A stretch of DNA of 64,000 nt from Craterostigma plantagineum (Eukaryota > Streptophyta > Magnoliopsida > Lamiales > Linderniaceae). Of the stretch, positions 1 through 11,823 are shown piece after piece. A program made the position numbers and the translations under genes. The notes beneath the pieces were generated by a model. That model did no database searches, was not told the DNA's origin, and saw only the letters and a list, made by a program, of their open reading frames with translations. The stretch is from assembly GCA_027422505.1 (NCBI GenBank), contig JAPQWV010000050.1:5146001-5210000 (forward strand), given 5' to 3'. Positions within the stretch are counted from its first letter, which is position 1, and every line of letters starts with the position of its first letter.

Positions 1-160
1 ATATTACAAGTAATAACAACACAAAATCGTAGATTAAACAAAAATATTAAAACGTTTCCCCAAAAAATGCCACCTTAAAAGCAGAGCAGACTCTGAAGTG
101 ACCAGGCAGCTTCGGTTTCTTTAGGTTGTCTCCACAATCCTCACACTGAAACCACACCAT
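1..160 (-). CDS. LYAR-type C2HC zinc-finger protein, first exon (partial)
   Basis: Only the first coding exon lies in the window. It starts at the ATG at 160-158 and runs to about 74, giving 29 residues that begin [18 protein letters not shown]; intron 1 then starts with GTGGCA and runs off the left edge. The C-x2-C pair followed by H and C (CEDC...HFRVC) is the first zinc knuckle of the LYAR class. In plants this class is annotated as UBP1-associated protein 1C-like, a probable nuclear or nucleolar nucleic-acid-binding protein. The next exon, expected to carry the second knuckle, is outside the window. An upstream in-frame ATG would add about 23 residues, but the family normally starts at [10 protein letters not shown]. 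The gene is head-to-head with PsbX, about 400 bp between the two ATGs. The family call is fairly sure; the function is not. Confidence 0.72.
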
Positions 161-390
161 TGTCACTAATCTGTCCGCAAATGAAACGCTCACCAAACAG
201 TATCTGCCTCTCTTAGCCCAGCACTGCAAGTACTTATGGGTTTATGCTTCCGTCTAGGGTTTATTGAAAATTTCCTTGGATTTGGATGTTTGCCGCGAAA
301 TTTCAAGATGTGCCCAACTTTTATCTTATTTCGAGAATAACCCTCTTACTTTTTATATTGCTACATCAGCCCAGAATCTCGTCGGATTTG

Positions 391-415
391 AGATAAAGAT
401 TAGATAACGTTATCC
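391..415 (+). promoter_or_regulatory. Cluster of GATAA (I-box-like) motifs upstream of PsbX
   Basis: Within 25 bp there are two GATAA cores and one TTATC core. GATA/I-box motifs are common in promoters of light-regulated photosynthesis genes, and PsbX starts about 150 bp downstream. The motif is short, so the regulatory role is inference. Confidence 0.3.
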
Positions 416-561
416 ACTAACGCCGCGCTGAGAATGTGCCACGGTGGACAAACCGCCGCAGCACAGCCACCTCACATTCTCCTCTTAATCAAGAAAATCG
501 TCGTCGTCCCTCACACACTACATACAGTATAGCAACTAGCAAGCTCTCACAGACAACGACG

Positions 562-926
562 ATGGCGTCATCAGCTTCGGCGGCAATCTCCATGACAAAA
601 CCACCGACGCAGAGCTTCAAGCAGTCGCCGCCGACGCCATTCCTCAGCCCACTGCCGCCGAGGAGATCGATATGTTCGAAAAGGGCCGTATCAACCGCCG
701 CCAAGCTTGAAGTGAGGGCTTCGTCTTCGTTGAAGGACAAGGTCGTGACTGGTTTGACCGCAGCTGCACTGACGGCTTCGATGGTCGTCCCCGACGCGGC
801 GGAAGCCGCCGTTTCGCCTTCCCTGAAGAACTTCTGCTGAGCATCGCCGCCGGCGGAGTCGTCCTTGCCGTCATCGTCGGGGCTGTGATTGGCGTCGCCA
901 ACTTCGACCCTGTTAAGAGGAACTGA
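562..926 (+). CDS. PSBX: Photosystem II reaction-centre protein PsbX precursor, frame broken by one missing base
   Basis: PsbX is a small one-helix thylakoid subunit of photosystem II. The single exon encodes a Ser/Pro/Ala-rich chloroplast transit peptide, a thylakoid-transfer segment (about residues 55-75, ending ADAAEAA) and the start of the mature protein (SPSLKNF). At 835-840 the frame reads TGC TGA, so translation would stop after 92 residues. One base further on, the other frame reads exactly the rest of Psb[11 protein letters not shown], the membrane helix and the C-terminal FDPVKR, ending at the TGA at 924-926. The 365-nt span is one base short of 122 codons. One base, probably a C of a CC pair near 834, is therefore missing. 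Because both halves are fully conserved, this is either an assembly indel or a very recent null allele. The ATG at 562 was chosen because it opens the transit peptide. Confidence 0.88.
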
Positions 927-1203
927 GACAGCTAATGGACGAAAGATTTGAATTCTTTCATATTGTCTGTGATGTCAGAGTTTCTTTGTGCGTCTTGGTC
1001 ATCGTTTTATTTGATATGAATTTTCATTTTAGATTCAAAATTCTTCACTTTAATGAAATCAACATCAAAGCCCCAATGAAACTAAAGCGATACAGAATTT
1101 GCCCTGCAGAATCCGTTTCTACGGGTCAAGAACGATGATAATCAATAGATAAGAAACATAGTAAAACAACGAAGAGGCAAAAGCAAAAGCACAATCGAGT
1201 TTA

Positions 1204-2605
<1,402 letters not shown>

Positions 2606-2780
2606 GTTGCCTTTTCGTCTCTTCGAGCTATTGGCAAAGAAATGCTAGAGATCTTATCGTGTACCACCGACTGCAGAGTGCGGAGAGGATGGAACTAGGG
2701 TTTCTTGAAGAACTTTATATGGGACGAATGCCATTGAAGATAAAGGCCCAAGAGGCTTGCTCTGTATATTGGGCTTGCAT

Positions 2781-2787
2781 TATATAC

Positions 2788-2826
<39 letters not shown>
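2781..2826. repeat. (TA)n/(GA)n compound microsatellite
   Basis: A TA-rich dinucleotide run passes directly into a GA run. It lies between RPS3 and the small membrane-protein gene. Confidence 0.9.
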
Positions 2827-2972
2827 CATGGCTGCCGAGCTCTCCTTTCGTTTTCATCACTGTTCCGACAACAACGGGCATTGCTTAGAACAGATGGATG
2901 GTTGACAGTTAATTTAGGCTAATCACTCTCCGAAGTTCAAACACTGTTTGCTGTCCATTCGAATGTAATACT

Positions 2973-2980
2973 TATAAATA
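2973..2980 (+). promoter_or_regulatory. TATA box of the small membrane-protein gene
   Basis: TATAAATA lies about 155 bp before the ATG at 3134, at a distance that fits a short 5' leader. There is no direct evidence of transcription start. Confidence 0.5.
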
Positions 2981-3133
2981 GAAAGACCGTCGTAATGTCC
3001 GCACACAATCCTCGACGGTGCCCATCCATCGCAGCTCCGCCGCGTCGTCGCAAGCATACATACAGCGTTCTTTCATCGTCGTCCGTCCCCAAAATAATAC
3101 GAAAAAAAAAACAGGGCAGAAACGACGACGAAC

Positions 3134-3454
3134 ATGAGGAAGGTGTGCCTCTTCGTGGTGTGTTTCGCCTTGGTGGTGGCGCTGGGGCGGAGTTGGACGG
3201 ATGGATTCAACGAGACGGCCGATGCGGTGGCGAACGGCGCCAAAGAAGCCGCCGGTGCGGCCAACGACGCCGTGGCGACGGCCACGAGCACCGCTCATAT
3301 GGCCAACGAGGCCGTGGCGAACGCTAAGGAAACAGTTTCTTCTTGGACAGATTGGCTGATGGACAAGCTTGCGGTAATCGCGACTGCTTTCGGCGTCTTC
3401 GTAGTTGTGTGCGGCATAATCGTGTGTATGTGTTTCGGTCAAATGTGCGATTGA
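3134..3454 (+). CDS. Small Ala-rich membrane protein (106 aa), function unknown
   Basis: This is an intronless frame of 106 residues. It has an N-terminal signal peptide or signal anchor (residues 1-20, VCLFVVCFALVVALG). Residues about 24-70 form an Ala-rich amphipathic stretch with repeated AxEAxxxAxxxV/T spacing, resembling the helical repeats of LEA-type proteins. A second hydrophobic helix (about 82-102) is followed by CFGQMCD at the C-terminus. The likely topology is a secretory or membrane protein with a helical luminal or apoplastic segment. A TATA box upstream and the strong codon pattern support a real gene. I do not recognise a named family, and a LEA-like role is only a composition-based guess. 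Confidence 0.7.
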   Translation: MRKVCLFVVCFALVVALGRSWTDGFNETADAVANGAKEAAGAANDAVATATSTAHMANEAVANAKETVSSWTDWLMDKLAVIATAFGVFVVVCGIIVCMCFGQMCD

Positions 3455-4311
3455 GAGAGAAGGAAACATATGAAATTTAAAGAGAAAAAAAGGTGGCTTT
3501 ATAAAAACACTAGTTGATGATATTGTTGTATTAAATGATAAGACATCTTTGGATATATTAGATGTTGATAAATGGTAGGTAATTGATTAGATTGTATGAG
3601 ATTAGATGTAATAATAGAGTTTTAGACAGTAGTATCAAATATCAATCGATGATTAACTTATTACAGAACACACACAAAAGGACTTCATCTCTCTACTCTC
3701 TTTGTAATAGCAAATAATCTTAATATACTACGAGTTTGAAGATGGTCATGAGAAGAGAAAAAACTGCTTCAAGTCAAAGAACGAAACTGTTAATAAACAC
3801 TATAAAACACCTAACAATCAAACACCTAACAGTTGAAAACCTAATTTTACAAGAAAAAGTTAAGGTATATAAACGTAACCACGGTAATAAAAATGTAAAC
3901 TTCAATCAACTTATCAAAGATTCTAATGAATCCATTCATCAAACCTCATGACAAAATACTTAACTATCGTTAATGTTTGGGATGTATATCTGATTAGTCA
4001 TTGTTTAATAATATACCTCAAAAATCTTAGAAACTTATCTGAGTTCATCCGCGGAAAATTCATCGTTAGTGTCGGGCTGTTGCTCATTTATGACCTATTT
4101 TCTTGAAATGGATGTATGATGCATATACATGTGGATTAATTTCTAAAGAAATAGTGTATGAAATATTAATACGTTTGATGTTCGAAGATGTGACGGCATA
4201 TTTAATGATTAATACCATAGGTGTATCTATAGCTAGTAGCACCCACCCACCATCGTCTCTAGCTCTCTGTCTTGCCACCGACCAACCTTTGACCAACCAT
4301 TATCGCCGGAA
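3455..4311. other. AT-rich intergenic region, no gene seen
   Basis: This is the 3' flank of the small membrane-protein gene and the promoter of the quinone reductase. Only short frames occur, and none shows a recognisable protein. Confidence 0.6.
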
Positions 4312-5242
4312 ATGGCTGCTTCTTCCCTGAATCCACCGATCGTCACCGTTGCTGCGATCTGCGGCTCTCTACGAAAAGGCTCCTACAATCGCGGGCTTCT
4401 TCGTGCTGGTAAATAATAATAAAAAAAATCCCATCTTTTTCAGGTTCTTTAATGAATCAGCTTCTGTAATTTTCTGCGGCCCCTTTTTCAGTTGATTCAA
4501 TGTTGAGTTGCTCTGTTAACTCGTAAATGAGCTTCTGAATCATTTTTTTAGTTAGATAGAAAGCGCTAAGCCTCTTCTGTGCTTCATTCTTGAAACCTTT
4601 AAGAATGGAATATTGAGCTCAATTTTCGAATGATCATTAATGGGTTTTCATTTGTTTCTGGTAATAAATAAGCCATCGACGCCTCGAAATCCATCAAAGG
4701 ACTAGAAGTGGAATATCTCGACATTTCTCCCTTGCCCTTAATCAACACAGATCTCGAAATCGACAAGACTTATCCGCCCGCCGTCGAGGATTTCAGACAG
4801 AAGATTCTCGCCGCCGACAGCATACTCTTCGCTTCCCCCGAGTACAACTACTCAGTCGCTGGTACTAATAGCTGAGCCAAAAACCTTTACAATTTTTGTT
4901 GAAGTGTTAAGGTTTTTCGCTGTCTTAACTTAATCTTCAGCTCCTATGAAGAATGCGATCGACTGGGCGTCTCACCCGCCCAACGTCTTCGCCGATAAAG
5001 CAGCTGCAATGGTCAGCGCCGGCGGAGGCTTCGGCGGGGGAAGAGCTCAGTACCATCTTCGCCAGATAGGCGTCTTTCTCGACCTTCACTTCATCAACAA
5101 GCCCGAGTTCTTCGTCAAGGCCTTCGAAGCTCCTCCCAAATTCGACGACGAGGGAAATCTGATCGACGAGCCTTCCAAGGAAAGGCTGAAGAAGTTGCTC
5201 TTGTCTCTTCAGGCCTTTACCCTTAGGCTTCAAGGTATGTAG
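4312..5242 (+). CDS. NQR: NAD(P)H:quinone oxidoreductase, FMN type
   Basis: This is a soluble flavodoxin-like enzyme that reduces quinones by two electrons using NAD(P)H and bound FMN, acting in quinone detoxification. Three exons (4312-4408, 4673-4861, 4941-5242; 588 nt) give 195 residues, the size of Arabidopsis NQR. The phosphate-binding loop (ICGSLRKGSYNRGLL) is near the N-terminus. ASPEYNYSVAAPMKNAIDW, the second FMN-contact segment, spans the exon 2/3 junction, followed by the glycine-rich VSAGGGFGGGRAQYHLRQ. The exon 3 end (LRLQGM, then TAG) sits at a sequence that could also read as a splice donor, but family members end at this point. Introns are GT-AG and the frame is intact. Confidence 0.93.
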
Positions 5243-5480
5243 TAGGTCTTAGCCGTTTGCTGCAAGATTCGGCGTTTCTGTTGTTTTCAGACACTGTGTT
5301 GTAATCGATCGGTCGAATAATGGTAAGAATCGTCTTTTTTCTTCGAGAAAATACACACGTTGCTTGCAACCGTATTACATATCACACCTTGTCCAAAGAT
5401 TTTCAGACGTTCAACGCAGTCGATATACATAGTACAAAATGCGAAGGATAATTGGAAAAAAGGATTTCAGCTCCCTTTTA

Positions 5481-8400
5481 TCAGCAACGTGGGGAAAAGA
5501 TGGGCTCTTTTTGCATGGCTTTTTGGACAATCTCGGACTGCTCCTTCGCGTGAACTTGCTGAAAGCCAGTCGCGGTTGCAGCCGACGGGGCCCGCCCGAC
5601 GTACTTGATGTCTTCCTCGGTCCCACGCCCGAGCGCCTTCATCGCAGTGGCGAGGCGAAGGAATATGTAAGAGTACGCTCCCATGTTCATCGGCTCTTCT
5701 TGGCACCAAACTATCTCTGCATCTGTAAATGGAAAGAAACGATATGAGAAAAGGAATCTGAGTTCGTAACACGAATCTTATTACAAGGGCGTGCGTGCGT
5801 ACTTGGATATCTCTTCAGTTCACGCTGGACGAGGTCGTAAGGGAAGGGACACAGCTGCTCCACCCTACAAATAGCTACGTCTTTTTCGTTACCTTTTCTC
5901 CTCCCTTCGTCTAGCTCGTAGTACAGCTGCAAGAAAACAAACGAACAGAAAACGGTGAAGATCGAAGCTTTTCGAAACGAACGGGTAGAGAAAGAAAGAG
6001 TTTTTTCAGAACCTTCCCCGAGCAGAGGATGAGCCTTCTGATACCCTCCTCGAGATCCGAGTGATCGCTTTGGTCCTTTATAAGGCGCTTAAACCTCGTC
6101 CCTTGCTTGTCGAAGCCATGGTGCCCTTGGACATCGTCGAACTCAGACAAGTTCGACTTGCACTCTTTGTGTCGTAGCAAGTTCTTCGGAGCCATCACTA
6201 TGAGAGGCTTGCGAAACTGCCTGTGTATCTGATAAAAGAAAAAAGTTAAAAACAAAAAGCATTGGAAAAACGGTGCGCATCTTTTTTTCTTACCTGGCGT
6301 CGCAAGACGTGGAAGTAGTTGGCGGGAGTTGTGACGTTGACGACCTGCCAATTGCACTCTTGGATCTGCTTTCGGAGGGTGGTCTCCATCTCGGGGATGA
6401 CGTAAGGGTCGTCGTTGCTCATCTGAAGGAACCGCTCGAGCCGTGCGCTCGAGTGCTCGGGCCCCTGACCGTCGTACCCGTGTGGCAAAAGGCACACCAA
6501 TCCCGTCTGGCGAAGCCACTTGGCCTCGCCGCTGCTTATGAACTGGTCAAACATCACCTGGGCCCCGTTTGCGAAATCCCCGAACTGCGCCTCCCATAGG
6601 ACGAGCGAGTTGGGATTCTCCATTGAGTAGCCGAGTTCGAAGCCCAGCACGCCAAACTCCGAAAGAGAGCTGTTTTTGGACCGAGACATATTACAACATT
6701 GCGCTTAATTTTTTTTTTTCTAGTCATGTATATTTGTGAGCGCGGTACTTTAAGGACACCTAAATTAGAGGGTGACAATTTTAGAGCGGTGATTTTCTGA
6801 ATTTTAGCAATTTGAGGACACTCAAAGTAAGTGTTGCAGTTTTAGTACAATAAGTTTCAAAAAATTGAAGTAATTTGAGGACGGTTAAGTTCCAAAATAT
6901 GGGCGCGTTAGTTGTCCTCAGATTGCTTCAATTTTGAAACTTACCGTCCTAAAGTTGCAACATTTAATTTAGGTTGCCTCGAATTGCTGCAGTTTCAAAA
7001 CTTACTGTCCTGAAACTGCTACACCGAATGTAGCCGTCCTTACAACGCCACCGCCCTGAATACATAGAACCAAGAAATAACAATGAAGCCTTTTTGGTGT
7101 AAGAAAAAAGGGGAACACCTGTTGCTGACGGTGAACATCTCCTCGTTTTGGTTCATGACGACGTGGTCCAAGGGACAGTACTGCTCGCCCGTCTCCTGGT
7201 CGTGGAGGACGGAGTGCCTGTGGCTGAATGTGCCCCTCTCAACGTCCTGACCACTCAGCCTCACGTGGTTGCCCTCGACTAGCAGCGTGGCGAAGGCCAG
7301 CGCCTCGCCCATGGCCCAGTCTATGCCCTCCCCCGTCTCTATCATCTTGGCTCGCTCTTCGAAGATCCTCTTCACCCCTCTGTGTGGCTTGAAGTTCTCG
7401 GGAATCGTCGTGATCGCCTTGCCCACGTTCTTTAAGATCTCGGGCTTCACTCTACAGGTTACAAAAAGAAAAGAAAAAGTTCAACGCACACAGTAGAGGT
7501 GTTCTTCGTGCGAACGAACGAATTACTACTACCCAGTGTTGCGAATGCGAGAAAGCTGCTCGGGAGACTTGAATCCTGCCCAGTACGCTGAGAGCCAGTC
7601 CCGCCTCTGCGGCACGTAATCCTTGCTCGCCAGAAACTCCTCGTTGAGAATCGACAGCACTTTCCCGTTAATTCTGTCCACGTCTTCCTTCGTCACCTCC
7701 CCAGATTCTAGAAGCTTCCTTTGGTAAATCTCCAAAGACGAAGGATGGCTTCGTATCACCTATACAGACAGAAAGAGCGAGCCATTCAGCGCGCGTCGAG
7801 AAAATTAAGAAGAAGAAAAAGGAACGAACCAAACCTTATACATGTTCGGCTGGGTGAACGAGGGCTCGTCGATCTCATTGTGCCCATACCTTCGGTAGCA
7901 CACGATGTCGACCACCACGTCGGTCTGAAACGTCTGCCTCCACTCGGCCGCCAGCTCGCACGCGTGGACCACCGCCTCGACGTCGTCGCCGTTGACGTGG
8001 AAAATGGGAGCGCTCAGCGCTTTCGCCACGTCCGTGCAGTACTGAGACGACCGACCCTCCCTCGGGTCGGTCGTGAACGCCACCTGATTGTTCACCACCA
8101 CGTGTATCGTCCCGCCCGTCGTGTAGTTGGGGAGCGCGCTGAGGTGGAGCGTCTCGTAAACGACCCCTTGCCCCGCGAAGCTTCCGTCGCCGTGGATGAG
8201 AACGCCCATGTTCTTCTTTCGCTCGTGGTCTCTCGAGTAGTACTGCTTGGCCCTTGTTTTCCCGACCACGACGGGGTCCACGGCCTCGAGGTGGCTCGGG
8301 TTCGCCAGGAGGGAGAGGTGGATCCTCTTCCCGCCCCGAGTGGGACGGTCGTAGGACGTTCCGAGGTGGTACTTTACGTCGCCCGTCCCCGTGTACAGCC

Positions 8401-9703
8401 CGAGGACCTCCTCGACGGGCTTCGTGCCTCCGCTGAACTCGTTGAAGATCTGCCTCAAGGGCTTTCGGACGACGTTCCCGAGGACGTTGAGCCGTCCCCT
8501 GTGCGGCATACCGATGACTATGGTCTCGACGCCGAGGTCGGCCGAGCGGTCGAACATCTCCTTCATGCCGGGGATTAGGGTCTCGCAACCCTCAAGCCCG
8601 AATCGCTTGGCCGCGGTCCACTTCGTGGCTAGGAAGCTCTCGAACTGGGTGCTCCATATGAGCCTGTCGAGGATCACCTCGCGCCTCGACCGGTCGTACT
8701 GGGTTGGAGTCGGGGTCTCGATTCGGTCCCTAAGCCAGTTGCACTTCTCACGATCCGCGATGTGCATGTACTCGTACCTGTCAAAGATTTCGGTAAGTTA
8801 ACTGTGGGCCCAAGCCCGTCAGCAATCCATGTAAGATTCTCACTCTAAAACCAATTGACAACAGATGGAGCAGTCGACATGCTTTATATATGTACACCTC
8901 ATAACTGCCTATAAGAGGGAGCAGACCACTCTAAAACCAACTGGCAATAAGAGGGAAGTCAACATGCTTTATATACATCTCATAATTGCCCATAGCATCA
9001 CTCTAAAACCAACTGACAATAAAGGAAGTACCTAACATGCTAATATACATCTCACAATTGTTGAGTCCAATTTATTAATTGATAGAAAAAAAAAAAGAAA
9101 TTTCTTCAGTACCAACCCGATGCTCCCGCAGTAGGCCTGCTCGAGCCTCTTGAGGATGGCCCTGAGCGTCTGCACGGGTCTATTCTCCGACAAAAACCCC
9201 GACATCCTCCACACGCCGATGAAGAACTCCCTGTCGAGGTCTGCCTCGGTGAACCCGTAGAGGCCCGGGTCGAGGTCGTCGGGGATGGCCCGTTGCTCGA
9301 GGCCCAACGGGTCGAGCTTGGCCTTCATGTGACCGTAGACCTGATAGGCCCGAACGAGCAAGAGGAGGCGCATGCTTTCCTGGATGGTCTGGCCCGAAAG
9401 CCCGGGCGAGGTTGCAGCTTGGCCCACAAAGTTTCGAAAGAAGTTGTCCCATGACTCGTCTACGCTGCTCGGGTCTGTCTCCCATGCTCGCTGGAGCTCC
9501 TCGAGGTATACGCTGCTCGTCCCGTCTAGGAAGCTGTCGGTCAGCCGAGAGAGAGGGACGGGCCGGGGGACGGGAGAGGATCGGGCTTCGGGCCGAAATG
9601 AGGTGGCGTGGAACTGCCGCCCTTGTGTAAGAACGCAGCGCGATAAAGAACGCTTGATGGCAAGCTTGGCCGTTGAGTTAAGCGCAGATCTTAGCCAAAC
9701 CAT
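5481..9703 (-). CDS. 2-oxoglutarate dehydrogenase E1 subunit, mitochondrial
   Basis: This thiamine-diphosphate-dependent E1 decarboxylates 2-oxoglutarate in the TCA cycle and passes succinyl groups to E2. Eight exons (9703-9117, 8777-7835, 7759-7533, 7451-7119, 6669-6294, 6228-6013, 5926-5803, 5722-5481) total 3048 nt, or 1015 residues, normal for plant E1. The N-terminus (to about residue 40) is a mitochondrial presequence. Domain landmarks in order are: [35 protein letters not shown]; the ThDP motif [15 protein letters not shown] leading to VVVNNQ; the pyrimidine-binding [15 protein letters not shown]; and a C-terminal segment with [20 protein letters not shown]. All exon joins keep frame. 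Intron 4 contains an inverted-repeat element and intron 1 a three-copy tandem repeat. The exons are markedly GC-rich compared with their introns. Confidence 0.95.
6738..7058. repeat. Imperfect inverted-repeat element (MITE-like) in OGDH intron 4
   Basis: The two halves of this intronic block are related as reverse complements. AATTTGAGGAC and TAAGTTTCAAAA-type words on the left recur inverted on the right, and both ends begin with a GCGGT...AAGGAC-like sequence. It has no coding capacity. Best explanation: a decayed non-autonomous DNA transposon. Ends are approximate and no target-site duplication was found. Confidence 0.5.
8841..9060. repeat. Three imperfect tandem copies in OGDH intron 1
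   Basis: Copies start at 8841, 8927 and 8999, each opening with CACTCTAAAACCAA and containing AACATGCT and ACATCTCATAATTG-like segments. Unit lengths are about 86, 72 and 62 bp, shortened by internal deletions. Confidence 0.75.
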
Positions 9704-10878
9704 TGCTACCTACCTACCTACCTAAAAATCAACATAAGAAGTAGCTTAGAAAATCGACATAAATCTTGGCAATTAATCATCAAGAACACAGACAAAAACG
9801 ACGATGAGAGGCAGATTTTGTCCAGCAGCAGTTGACTGTAAGGAAATATGAACAGCTTCTCTTACGCAAAGACGAGCTTTTGCTAGCTGCAGACGGTCTA
9901 GAAAGAGTTAGGAGACTGTGAAATCAAAGATCAACCAACCCAAATCTAAGGCACATGTCAGAGAGGAAGCAAGAAACTTATCCAAAATTCATGGTAAACG
10001 ATCAAGAAACGATGTCCTAAAGTTCGAAGACTCACACTGATCGGTTTTGATTCTTCTCTCTTTGTCGAGAGTGACGTGTCACCCTTTTCCTTTTTTTTTC
10101 CGAGCTTCTGGAGTCTGGGCAGATAGATTGCCATTTTTCTTTATTTATTATTCTTGCGATTAATTTGTGTTAAAAATTTCAAGATTCTGACTTTTGAACA
10201 GTGGGATTATAGCAGCCAGCGAACGCAAGACACCTATGCTATGATGAGGTAAGAAGAATTTGAATGTTGGTTAAATGTTCATTTGTGAAGTTACCTTAAG
10301 CGGCAGTATTCTAAATCCTATTACTTTCTACCTACTAAAAATACTTCTGAATATCCTCACTCAGATTCAATGGCACTTTCTTGATGATTTTCAGGAAACT
10401 CAATCATAGTGTTAGAAGATAATTGTAGTGAGTAATAACTTCCGAGTGACTGTCGGTACTAACTGTGATCCCATTAAGGAAAGCCCTCTTTTTTTGCATT
10501 TCAAAGAATCAATTGGGCTCACAAAATAATCAAATATCTGCCAAAATCAAATCCATTTCAGCATCATTCCCCCAAAGATTCTCCATATCAGCTCCACGGT
10601 AGAAGAATAACAGTCCAGGTAGTATAAAGGTTGGAACTTTGATTGTATAACGAAGCAGTAGGTCAAGATTTTTTTGCGAGCAAGTATTTTCTTCTCATTA
10701 CCTCATTAAACCGTAATTTATCTCTTGCTTTTACGGATGAAGTGCTGAAAACAAAGTGTTTCTAAGCTTGTTTCGTGATGCTACTTAACCAAACGTTGTT
10801 ACATCGAAACTTAGTATTTACAAAAAAGAAAAAAAAAATAAGACATACAAATTTTCTGGTAATGATCTTAACAATTAA
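9704..10878. other. OGDH 5' flank and intergenic DNA, no gene seen
   Basis: This probably holds the OGDH leader and promoter, including a short TACC tract just before the ATG. No protein-like frame, RNA gene or repeat was recognised. Confidence 0.5.
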
Positions 10879-11295
10879 TCAGTATCTATTACACATCATA
10901 GAGTTGAGCTCATCGTTGAGAGGATTGCTCATTCTATCAAGAAAATCCCTCAGAAGTAAAACTACATTAGAAACCAAATCCCTCAAGTAATAGACTCGAT
11001 TTCGATCGCCCAGCGAAATCATAACCTGGGAAGAAGATGGGATCACTTGAACTCTGCAAAGCGGGCACGTCGAATGACACTTTCTAAACCATTCATCGAT
11101 GCACTCGGCATGGAAGATGTGTCTGCACTCGGGCAGTTTACGGTATGCGTCGCCCGGGCAGATATCGTTGAGACATATAGAACAGTAACAAGGCTCTGAA
11201 TCACGGTCAAAGACAAGGGCTTGTTGAACGTAATGATTTTCTTGGTTGTTTAGTTTGCTGATGAAAGCAGAGAAAGAGCTGATGATCTTCTCCAT
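10879..11295 (-). CDS. RING-H2 finger protein (probable E3 ubiquitin ligase)
   Basis: This is an intronless 138-residue protein. A RING-H2 finger lies at residues 38-80: C38-x2-C41, C57, H59, H62, C65, W69, C77-x2-C80 (core CSICLND...CRHIFHAECIDEWF...CPLC). There is no N-terminal transmembrane helix, so it is not a standard ATL. After the RING comes a short hydrophobic stretch (YYLRDLVSNVVLLLRDFLD) that could be an amphipathic or interaction helix. By family it should recruit E2-ubiquitin; substrate and site are unknown. It is divergent from NAA10, about 530 bp between the two starts. A TATA-rich stretch lies about 75-90 bp upstream of the ATG. Confidence 0.85.
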   Translation of the reverse strand: MEKIISSFSAFISKLNNQENHYVQQALVFDRDSEPCYCSICLNDICPGDAYRKLPECRHIFHAECIDEWFRKCHSTCPLCRVQVIPSSSQVMISLGDRNRVYYLRDLVSNVVLLLRDFLDRMSNPLNDELNSMMCNRY

Positions 11296-11823
11296 GAGTG
11301 AATGTATTGGCTTGTGCTATTTTTGAAGGTTTGATTTTGTCTTAGATTCTCGATGCACAATGAAGAAAAATTATGTATCTATATGTATATATAGCAAAGA
11401 GATGAAATTGGTAATTATATGCAGGTCTTCGCTATGTGCTTAATTATGATTCTCATGTGTTTGCAGCTTGTGGACAAAGTTGAGGTTAATATTTTGTAAG
11501 GAGATGCTCAGTCAAAGCACTCTCACTATAATTTATAATTTAATTGATATATGTCATTTTCTTTTTTATTATTCACCTTTGATTTTCCGGCTAATGCACG
11601 TTTACTAATTGACTTCTCCGGCCTCTTCCATAATAAATTTGTTGTATAATGATAATTATTATTATTAATCTTACGTTGTCGTCATTACTGGGCTAAAATC
11701 GCGCTTCTAATCCTCGTAAAAGCGTGTAGCCATCAAAGGGAAAACCCTAGAGGAAATTCATATCTGAAATCCCCCAAATCGACAAGTCAAATTGCGATAG
11801 CCACCGTTCTTTAGGTTGCAACC
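11296..11823. other. Shared intergenic region between RING-H2 and NAA10
   Basis: These 528 bp separate two divergent starts and must hold both promoters. TATA-like sequences (ATATGTATATATAG) near 11380-11395 face the RING-H2 gene. The NAA10 side has no obvious TATA, as is common for housekeeping genes. Confidence 0.45.

Noticed and set aside
7721..8578. A 285-codon plus-strand frame
   Set aside because: It lies exactly antisense to the large second exon of 2-oxoglutarate dehydrogenase; the Arg/Val-rich composition is a mirror of GC-rich coding DNA.
9032..9116. Possible extension of OGDH exon 1
   Set aside because: The frame continues past 9117, but the conserved IGYEYMHI junction requires splicing at GG|GTTGGT to 8777.
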